Source: Chlorobiales bacterium Clorobi_01
GTDB lineage: Bacteria > Bacteroidota > Chlorobiia > Chlorobiales > Chlorobiaceae
NCBI GenBank assembly: GCA_001602925.1
Contig: LUZT01000006.1
Location: forward strand, 64,569 to 128,568
Direction of reading: 5' to 3'
Length of the DNA stretch: 64,000 bases
The notes under the pieces are model-generated. The model searched no databases. It was not told where the DNA came from and saw nothing but the letters and a program-made list of their open reading frames with translations. Position numbers and translations under genes: made by a program. How positions within the stretch are numbered: position 1 is the first letter of the stretch; the number at the start of each line of letters is the position of its first letter. Positions 57,712 through 64,000 of the stretch are shown in pieces.

Positions 57712-59907
57712 ATGGCTGAACAAGTGAAACCCGCAGGGGTCAAGCCGAAGGGGACAGTGCCTCCTCCCAAAGGGAACGCACCGGCTCCGAAGGCAAATGG
57801 CGCGCCAGGCGGAGCATCGGTCATTAAAGAACAGGATGCCGCCAAGATGAGACGTTTTCTGTTCCAGCGAACAGAAACACGCTCAACGAAGTGGTACCAG
57901 ATCTTTGATACCGAAAAGATCGATGATGAGCAGGTGGTTGGTGGCCATCTTGCCTTGCTCGGTGTTCTGGGCTTCATCATGGCGATCTACTACATCTCGG
58001 GAATCCAGGTTTTTCCCTGGGGCGCTCCGGGTTTCCACGACAACTGGTTCTACCTGACCATCAAGCCAAGGATGGTCTCCCTCGGCATTGACACTTACAG
58101 CACCAAGACTGCCGACCTCGAATGGGCGGGCACCAAGCTTCTGCTCTGGGCTGGCTATCATTTCCTTGCCGGTTCCGTGCTCATTTTTGGAGGATGGCGT
58201 CACTGGACGCACAATCTGACGAATCCCTTCACTGGCCGCTGCGGTAACTTCCGCGATTTCCGTTTCCTCGGCAAGTTTGGTGATGTGGTTTTCAGTGGCA
58301 CCAGTGCAAAGTCGTACAAAGAGGCTCTTGGGCCACACGCCGTGTACATGTCGCTTCTCTTCCTTGGCTGGGGAATCGTAATGTGGGCTATTCTCGGTTT
58401 TGCCCCGATTCCGGATTTCCAGACGATCAACTCCGAGACCTTCATGTCGTTTGTCTTTGCCGTGATCTTCTTCGCTCTCGGCATTTACTGGTGGAACAAC
58501 CCCCCGAATGCGGCCATTCACCTCAACGATGACATGAAAGCCGCCTTTTCGGTTCACCTTACCGCTATCGGCTACATCAACATCGCTCTTGGCGTCATTG
58601 CTTTCGTTGCTTTCCAGCAGCCGTCATTCGCTCCGTACTACAAGGAACTCGACAAGCTGGTCTTCTACATCTATGGCGAACCGTTCAACCGCGTCAGCTT
58701 CAACTTTGTCGAGCAGGGCGGTAAGGTTATCTCTGGTGCGAAGGAGTTTGCCGACTTCCCGGCCTATGCCATTCTGCCCAAGAACGGCGAGTCGTTTGGC
58801 ATGTCGAGGGTTGTCACCAACCTGATTACCTTCAACCACATCATCTGTGGTGTGCTCTATGTCTTTGCGGGTGTATATCATGGTGGCCAGTATCTCCTCA
58901 AGATCCAGCTCAACGGTATTTACAACCAGATCAAGTCGATCTGGATCACCAAAGGCCGTGATCAGGAAGTTCAGGTCAAGATTCTTGGTACCGTCATGGC
59001 GCTTTGCTTCTCGACCATGCTTTCGGTTTATGCTGTTATTGTCTGGAACACCATCTGTGAGCTGAACATTTTCGGCACCAACATCACGATGTCGTTCTAC
59101 TGGCTCAAGCCGCTGCCGATCTTCCAGTGGATGTTCGCCGATCCGAGCATTAACGACTGGGTGATGGCTCACGTTATCACGGCAGGTTCGCTCTTCTCGC
59201 TGATCGCTCTGGTTCGTATCGCTTTCTTCGCTCATACCTCTCCGTTGTGGGATGACTTGGGCCTGAAGAAGAACTCTTACTCTTTCCCGTGCCTTGGTCC
59301 TGTCTATGGTGGTACTTGCGGTGTCTCTATTCAGGACCAGCTCTGGTTCGCCATGCTCTGGGGTATCAAAGGTCTCTCGGCAGTTTGCTGGTACATCGAT
59401 GGCGCATGGATCGCGTCGATGATGTACGGTGTGCCTGCTGCTGATGCAAAGGCTTGGGATTCGATTGCCCACCTGCATCATCACTACACCTCGGGTATCT
59501 TCTACTACTTCTGGACTGAGACCGTGACGATCTTCTCCAGCTCGCACCTCTCGACCATTCTTATGATCGGTCACCTGGTGTGGTTCATCAGCTTTGCTGT
59601 GTGGTTCGAGGATCGTGGTTCGCGTCTCGAAGGTGCTGACATCCAGACCCGCACTATCCGCTGGTTGGGCAAGAAGTTCCTCAACAGGGACGTGAATTTC
59701 CGATTCCCGGTTCTGACCATTTCGGACTCGAAGCTTGCTGGTACGTTCCTGTACTTTGGCGGTACTTTCATGCTGGTCTTCCTGTTCATTGCCAACGGTT
59801 TCTATCAGACCAACTCTCCGTTGCCGCCTCCCGTCAGCCATGCAGCGGTTTCCGGACAGCAGATGCTGGCCCAGCTGGTCGATACGCTGATGAAAATGAT
59901 TGCGTAA
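57712..59907 (+). CDS. pscA: photosystem P840 reaction centre core protein PscA
   Basis: 731-residue core of the homodimeric type I reaction centre of green sulfur bacteria; binds the special pair P840 and the other pigments. A Lys/Pro/Ala-rich start of about 40 residues precedes eleven membrane helices. The Fx ligand loop is FPCLGPVYGGTCGVSIQDQLW, with two cysteines per monomer sharing one [4Fe-4S]. His-rich helices (AHLHHHYTSGIFYYF) bind chlorophyll. AAAGGAG precedes the ATG. First gene of pscAB; the gap to pscB holds a hairpin. Confidence 0.98.
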   Translation: MAEQVKPAGVKPKGTVPPPKGNAPAPKANGAPGGASVIKEQDAAKMRRFLFQRTETRSTKWYQIFDTEKIDDEQVVGGHLALLGVLGFIMAIYYISGIQVFPWGAPGFHDNWFYLTIKPRMVSLGIDTYSTKTADLEWAGTKLLLWAGYHFLAGSVLIFGGWRHWTHNLTNPFTGRCGNFRDFRFLGKFGDVVFSGTSAKSYKEALGPHAVYMSLLFLGWGIVMWAILGFAPIPDFQTINSETFMSFVFAVIFFALGIYWWNNPPNAAIHLNDDMKAAFSVHLTAIGYINIALGVIAFVAFQQPSFAPYYKELDKLVFYIYGEPFNRVSFNFVEQGGKVISGAKEFADFPAYAILPKNGESFGMSRVVTNLITFNHIICGVLYVFAGVYHGGQYLLKIQLNGIYNQIKSIWITKGRDQEVQVKILGTVMALCFSTMLSVYAVIVWNTICELNIFGTNITMSFYWLKPLPIFQWMFADPSINDWVMAHVITAGSLFSLIALVRIAFFAHTSPLWDDLGLKKNSYSFPCLGPVYGGTCGVSIQDQLWFAMLWGIKGLSAVCWYIDGAWIASMMYGVPAADAKAWDSIAHLHHHYTSGIFYYFWTETVTIFSSSHLSTILMIGHLVWFISFAVWFEDRGSRLEGADIQTRTIRWLGKKFLNRDVNFRFPVLTISDSKLAGTFLYFGGTFMLVFLFIANGFYQTNSPLPPPVSHAAVSGQQMLAQLVDTLMKMIA

Positions 59908-59917
59908 CATTTCGGTA

Positions 59918-59939
59918 CGAAGGGGCTTATGCCCCTTCG
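59918..59939 (+). repeat. intercistronic hairpin between pscA and pscB
   Basis: CGAAGGGGC and GCCCCTTCG form a perfect nine-base stem with a TTAT loop, 10 bases after the pscA stop. No T-tract follows, so it probably shields the pscA 3' end or lowers pscB expression. Confidence 0.75.
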
Positions 59940-59995
59940 GCCATCTTGAGCAATAACGTTTACCACGTAAAACAATTTTAGAGAGGGGGGTTTGT

Positions 59996-60670
59996 ATGGC
60001 CGAACCTGTTGAAAATAAAAACCAGGCACCTGCTCCGGGAGCGAAAGTTCCGCCGAAAGGCGCTCCGGCGGCTCCGAAAGCCGGAGCACCTGCCGCACCA
60101 AAAGGGCCAGCTGCACCGAAGGCAGGAGCACCAGCCGCAAAACAAGCGGGGAAGCCAAGGCTTGCTTCGCTGGGGGTGACTCTTGGGCGTTCCGGTGTTC
60201 GTCAGGAGTCTGCGCTTCCATATGTCAAGCCGAAAGCGGTGCCGCCTCCGAAACCGGCAGCACCGGCCGCTAAAGGCGCGCCGGCTCCCAAAGGCGCTCC
60301 TGCAGCTCCCGCGGCAAAAGCTGCGCCGGGTGCTCCGGTAGCCAAAGCTGCTCCGAGAGCCAAGAAGCATTACTTTATTATCGAGAACCTCTGCGTCGGC
60401 TGTGGCTTGTGTCTCGACAAATGTCCGCCAAAGGTCAATGCCATCGGATACAAATTCTATGGCGATGTTCAGGAAGGCGGCTTCAGATGCTATATCGATC
60501 AGGTGGCTTGCATTTCCTGCTCGGCATGTTTTTCAGGAGATGAGTGCCCATCTGGCGCACTGATCGAAGTTCTTCCTGACGGCGAAGTGCTTGATTTTTC
60601 CTACACGCCTCCGGAAAGGCTTGATTTCGATCTCCGTTTCCTGCACCGTTTCCATCGCGAAGTCAGATAG
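59996..60670 (+). CDS. pscB: photosystem P840 iron-sulfur protein PscB (FA/FB)
   Basis: 224-residue subunit carrying the two terminal [4Fe-4S] clusters. Residues 1-120 are a low-complexity Ala/Pro/Lys extension (repeats such as KGAPAAPKAGAPAAPKG). The C-terminal ferredoxin domain has CVGCGLCLDKC and CISCSACFSGDEC. It accepts electrons from Fx of PscA and passes them to ferredoxin. GAGAGGGGGG precedes the ATG. Confidence 0.97.
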   Translation: MAEPVENKNQAPAPGAKVPPKGAPAAPKAGAPAAPKGPAAPKAGAPAAKQAGKPRLASLGVTLGRSGVRQESALPYVKPKAVPPPKPAAPAAKGAPAPKGAPAAPAAKAAPGAPVAKAAPRAKKHYFIIENLCVGCGLCLDKCPPKVNAIGYKFYGDVQEGGFRCYIDQVACISCSACFSGDECPSGALIEVLPDGEVLDFSYTPPERLDFDLRFLHRFHREVR

Positions 60671-60702
60671 TCAGGAATCGTATTCCGAAGCGCACAAAAA
60701 TG

Positions 60703-60738
60703 AAAAAGCATTGCTTTGCAAAAAGGCAATGCTTTTTT
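60703..60738 (+). terminator. pscAB terminator
   Basis: AAAAAGCATTGC and GCAATGCTTTTT stem, followed by T's. Confidence 0.88.
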
Positions 60739-60803
60739 TATTTGATTCAAGTCCAATTCCGTTAATTCGCAGCAACGTGCAGGATCAAGCAGTACAGGCC
60801 AGA

Positions 60804-61541
60804 ATGAACAAAATGCTCATCTTGAAAACACTGGTCATCATACCGACTTACAACGAAGCGGAAAACATAAGACCTCTTGTCGAGGATATTCTCGATCGTT
60901 ATCCAGAGGGGCTTGAGCTTCTCGTTATCGATGACAGTTCTCCGGATGGTACAGCCGATATTGTCAAGGCGATCATGAAAAATGAGCCGCGCGTCATGCT
61001 TTTGTCAAGACCGTCGAAATTGGGGCTTGGCACGGCCTATCTCATGGGGTTTCGCTATGCACTCGAACGTGGGTATGGGCGCGTCATCGAGATGGATGCC
61101 GATTTTTCGCATGATCCGGCCTCGATTGCATCACTGATCAAAGCCATGGATGGCGCGGATATGGTTATTGGATCAAGGTACATGAACAACACGGTCAACG
61201 TGGTCAACTGGCCATTGTCGCGCCTTATCCTTTCCAAGTCAGCCAGTATTTACAGCAGATGGATCACCGGTATGCCGGTATCCGATCCAACCAGCGGGTT
61301 CAAATGCATCAGTGCCAAGGCGCTGCGATCCATAGCGCTTGACAGGGTGCATTCACAAGGCTACTCCTTTCAGATCGAGATCGATTTTCGGGTATGGAAA
61401 AAAAACCTCGTTATCCATGAGGTGCCGATCATTTTTGTTGACAGAAGCGTAGGCAAATCGAAAATGACCAGGAAAAATATTGTTGAGGCTGTCTGGATGG
61501 TCTGGTGGCTGAAATTACTTTCGATCATCGGGCGGCTTTGA
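60804..61541 (+). CDS. GT2-family polyprenol monophosphate sugar transferase
   Basis: 245-residue glycosyltransferase of the dolichol-phosphate mannose synthase type. IIPTYNEAENI, VIDDSSPDGTAD (nucleotide site), LGTAYLMGFRYAL, and the acceptor-site MDADFSHDPASI. No membrane helix at the C-terminus, as in short bacterial forms. It transfers mannose or glucose from a nucleotide sugar to a polyprenol phosphate for envelope glycans. Start at 60804 excludes a longer frame across the pscB terminator. Confidence 0.88.
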   Translation: MNKMLILKTLVIIPTYNEAENIRPLVEDILDRYPEGLELLVIDDSSPDGTADIVKAIMKNEPRVMLLSRPSKLGLGTAYLMGFRYALERGYGRVIEMDADFSHDPASIASLIKAMDGADMVIGSRYMNNTVNVVNWPLSRLILSKSASIYSRWITGMPVSDPTSGFKCISAKALRSIALDRVHSQGYSFQIEIDFRVWKKNLVIHEVPIIFVDRSVGKSKMTRKNIVEAVWMVWWLKLLSIIGRL

Positions 61542-61658
61542 AGTGGCGAGTGACGTTCGGGGTTGACTTTGGTTGTAGAAAACGCATATCGATACACAAA
61601 ATGGTTTCAGTGTTTTCATTGGAACTGACATACATGCTTTCATGCAAACCAAACCGGT

Positions 61659-62564
61659 ATGGAATCAACATCATTGCGTGATATATCTCACGTAACCGAC
61701 TGGCTTGTAAGGCCGCTCGTCGTGATCGGGCATGCTGAAATATCGATTGTCAAAATCGCGACCATCATCCTGTCGGTTGCGCTGATCGTCGCTGCTGCGA
61801 AGTTTCTGAAGCGGATGCTTGTCGGGCGGCTTCTGGTCTCTTCGGTGCACGATACAGGGACCCGCTCAGCCCTGGCTACCATTCTTCAGTACCTGATCGT
61901 TTTTTTTGGTATCCTGATCGTGCTGCAATCGGCGGGGATCGATCTCAGCACCTTAACCGTGCTGTCGGGCACCATCGGTCTTGGTATCGGTTTCGGATTG
62001 CAGAATATCGCCGATAACTTTTTCAGCGGCCTGATCATTTTGCTGGAACGCCCGGTCAAGGTCGGCGACCGCATTCAGGTCGGAGAGATCAATGGGGATG
62101 TTGTCAGGATAGCCATCCGCTCGACGACGCTTCTGACCAACGACAATATCAACATCATCATTCCGAATTCGGAATTCGTTTCAAAGCAGGTCATCAACTG
62201 GAGCCACAATGACCGGAGTCTCAGGGTATCGGTGCCTGTCGGAGTTGCCTATGGTTCCGATCCGGAACAGGTTAAACATGTGCTGCTTGGTGTCGCGGAG
62301 AATCACCCCGATATTCTGACCAAGCCTTCTCCAGCGGTGCTTTTTTCCGATTTTGGCAACAGTTCGCTGGATTTCGAGCTTCTTGTCTGGACAGAGACAC
62401 GAATCCAGACGCCACGCTTTCTGCGGAGCGAACTGAACTACAGGATTTTCGATGCCTTCAGGAAGAACGGTATCGAGATTCCCTTCCCGCAGACCGACCT
62501 GCATATCAGAAGCAGTGATATCCCGTTGTGGGAACCGCGTGAACGGAAGAACCCAACAGGGTGA
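61659..62564 (+). CDS. MscS-family mechanosensitive channel
   Basis: 301-residue small-conductance mechanosensitive channel. Three N-terminal membrane helices; the TM3 region with LSGTIGLGIGFGLQNIADNF, then the beta domain (RPVKVGDRIQVGEINGDVVR), and the C-terminal alpha/beta part ending in a short tail. It opens under membrane tension on osmotic downshift. Length normal for MscS. Confidence 0.92.
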   Translation: MESTSLRDISHVTDWLVRPLVVIGHAEISIVKIATIILSVALIVAAAKFLKRMLVGRLLVSSVHDTGTRSALATILQYLIVFFGILIVLQSAGIDLSTLTVLSGTIGLGIGFGLQNIADNFFSGLIILLERPVKVGDRIQVGEINGDVVRIAIRSTTLLTNDNINIIIPNSEFVSKQVINWSHNDRSLRVSVPVGVAYGSDPEQVKHVLLGVAENHPDILTKPSPAVLFSDFGNSSLDFELLVWTETRIQTPRFLRSELNYRIFDAFRKNGIEIPFPQTDLHIRSSDIPLWEPRERKNPTG

Positions 62565-62897
62565 TGTGTGAGGCTTTCTAGAGCCGTTACCGGCGAGGTT
62601 TTGGTATTAAGCGATTTGATTGCTACCATGTAAAAGCGCATACAGTTATAGAAATCATTCATCGAGCGGGCATCACAGAAGGACATCTCCCACTATCTGT
62701 TGCGCCTCTCGGTACCTGCTCTCCGCAGTGCACGAGTATCTCTGACCGCATGTGGTTTTTCTCGCGGCCAGTGTTTGCCGATCCGAAATATCCTTTCCGG
62801 TCGATTTTCAGCCAAATTCCGAGGTGTCCGCCAACGTGACTTCACGGCTTTTCGCCGGTCACGAGCCTGCTCGCAGCAAAGCGAGAAAGGAGGTTTT
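62565..62897. other. intergenic region
   Basis: 333 bases. No gene, RNA or clear repeat that I can support. A frame runs from 62752 on the plus strand but overlaps the start of the next gene in another phase. The strong AAAGGAGG just before 62898 belongs to that gene. Confidence 0.5.
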
Positions 62898-64000
62898 ATG
62901 CTCTCTTACCAGTCATATACAGCAAACAATATCCACGAGCTTCCACAATTCGACTGTATCTCTCCGGAGCAACTTCATGCGATCAAGGTGGTTTCCGAGG
63001 TTTACCCGTTCAGGGTCAACAGCCATGTCGCCGAAAACCTCATCGACTGGAGTAACATTCCCGATGATCCCCTGTTCCGGCTGACCTTTCCGCAGGCCGG
63101 AATGCTCTCTGGCGACGACTACACGATGCTCTCCGGCCTGGTAGCATCGAATGCCGATCCCTCGCTCATCCGCGAGGAAGCGAGGAAGATTCAGCTTCGG
63201 CAGAATCCGAATCCCGCGGGCCAGATGGAGCTGAACACTCCATGGCTCGATGATGAACCCCTTCACGGAATGCAGCACAAGTACCGCGAAAGCGTCCTGT
63301 TTTTCCCGCTCGAAGCGCAGGTTTGCCACGCCTATTGCACCTACTGTTTCCGGTGGCCGCAGTTCTCCGGAGTGGAGAACCTGAAGTTCGCCAACGACAG
63401 CATAGAGCGGCTGGTCGAGTATCTCGAACAGCATCCGGAGGTGAAGGATGTCATTTTTACGGGCGGCGATCCGATGGTGATGAGTACGATGCTTATCAAA
63501 AAATACATGCAACCGCTGCTTGGTGTTTCGACGCTGAAAACCATCCGGATCGGGACCAAGTCGCTCAGCTGGTGGCCGCAGCGCTATACCGCCGAAGCTG
63601 ATGCAGACGAGCTGCTTCGGTTTTTCGAGGAGATCGTCGCTTCGGGCAGGCATCTGGCGATCATGGCGCACATCAGCCATCCCCGTGAAATCGCCACGCC
63701 GGATGCAACTGAGGCGATTCGCCGCATCCGCTCGACCGGCGCGGTGATACGGAGCCAGTCGCCGGTGGTGCGGCACGTCAACGACGACCCCGACGTCTGG
63801 CGCGAGATGTGGCAGAAACAGGTGCAGCTCGGCATCATTCCCTACTACATGTTCGTGGAGCGCGACACCGGCCCGAAGCACTACTTCGAAGTGCCGCTCG
63901 CCGAGGCGCTCGATATTTACAACGGAGCCTATCAGCAGATGTCGGGGCTTGGCCGCACGGTTCGCGGGCCGTCGATGTCCTGCTCGCCCGGCAAGGTGAT
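62898..64000 (+). CDS. lysine 2,3-aminomutase-like radical SAM protein (partial)
   Basis: Open frame from the ATG at 62898, preceded by AAAGGAGG, and running off the window edge (367 codons seen). The radical SAM motif is CHAYCTYCFRW; IFTGGDPMVM and KTIRIGTKSLSWWPQR follow the KamA/EpmB pattern. It probably uses PLP (the PLP lysine region would be further on). Members convert lysine to beta-lysine, a salt-tolerance compound, or act on EF-P. Truncated by the window. Confidence 0.86.
   Translation, partial: MLSYQSYTANNIHELPQFDCISPEQLHAIKVVSEVYPFRVNSHVAENLIDWSNIPDDPLFRLTFPQAGMLSGDDYTMLSGLVASNADPSLIREEARKIQLRQNPNPAGQMELNTPWLDDEPLHGMQHKYRESVLFFPLEAQVCHAYCTYCFRWPQFSGVENLKFANDSIERLVEYLEQHPEVKDVIFTGGDPMVMSTMLIKKYMQPLLGVSTLKTIRIGTKSLSWWPQRYTAEADADELLRFFEEIVASGRHLAIMAHISHPREIATPDATEAIRRIRSTGAVIRSQSPVVRHVNDDPDVWREMWQKQVQLGIIPYYMFVERDTGPKHYFEVPLAEALDIYNGAYQQMSGLGRTVRGPSMSCSPGKV

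Noticed and set aside
62752-63084. Plus-strand open frame before the radical SAM gene
   Set aside because: Overlaps the aminomutase-like gene in another phase; that gene has AAAGGAGG and a CxxxCxxC motif.

Overview
The window looks like chromosome of a green sulfur bacterium (Chlorobi), most likely Chlorobaculum. Three chlorosome envelope genes (csmB, csmD, csmE), the homodimeric type I reaction-centre genes pscA and pscB, a flavocytochrome c sulfide dehydrogenase (fccAB), a rubredoxin and an HdrB-linked succinate dehydrogenase/fumarate reductase suited to the reductive TCA cycle are all present. Base composition is fairly even. I see no insertion sequence, prophage, integrase or CRISPR array; this reads as core chromosome with a few accessory islands.

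Layout. 0-5.3 kb: methyltransferase, fccAB, RlpA, TPR lipoprotein-like or secreted protein. 5.4-10.2 kb: tandem Kup potassium transporters and a TerC protein. 10.3-15.4 kb: HTH-PAS regulator, ArsA-type ATPase, small conserved proteins, a duplicated pentapeptide-repeat protein and an NAD(P)-binding protein. 15.4-19.3 kb: csmD, csmE, and a hybrid histidine kinase flanked by two CheY-like proteins. 19.4-24.3 kb: a four-gene operon that reads as an N-acetylmuramate salvage unit (AmgK-like kinase, MurU-like nucleotidyltransferase, NamZ/DUF1343, sodium symporter), then csmB. 24.6-32.1 kb: a 40-residue membrane-protein candidate, a conserved hypothetical, and a CsoR/CstR-family regulator heading a TolC, mini-adaptor, RND pump, PII-like, metallo-beta-lactamase operon.

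32.2-39 kb: CBS protein, SdhA/SdhB/HdrB-like cluster, hemE, gmhA-like and ribH. 39.1-48.9 kb: thrB-thrC-plsC on the minus strand, atpA-atpG divergent from it, then thrA-cinA. 49-54 kb: mutL, tRNA-Arg(CCU), a c-type cytochrome, mtgA, rubredoxin, and ribB under an FMN riboswitch. 54-64 kb: gdhA, amrS and dapF on the minus strand, pscA-pscB, a dolichol-phosphate-mannose-type glycosyltransferase, mscS, and the start of a lysine 2,3-aminomutase-like radical SAM gene cut by the window edge.

How it fits together: sulfide electrons (FccAB) feed anoxygenic photosynthesis (chlorosome plus PscAB), ATP synthase core subunits and fumarate reductase support autotrophy, and the threonine, DAP, glutamate, flavin and tetrapyrrole genes are housekeeping. 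The most interesting units are the muramate salvage operon, the regulator-RND-PDO-like operon (the regulator has a Cys-Asn-Cys signature that fits persulfide rather than copper sensing), and several hairpins inside operons (pscA/pscB, atpA/atpG) or over a start codon (ribB). Functions come from motif recognition by eye; no database search was run.
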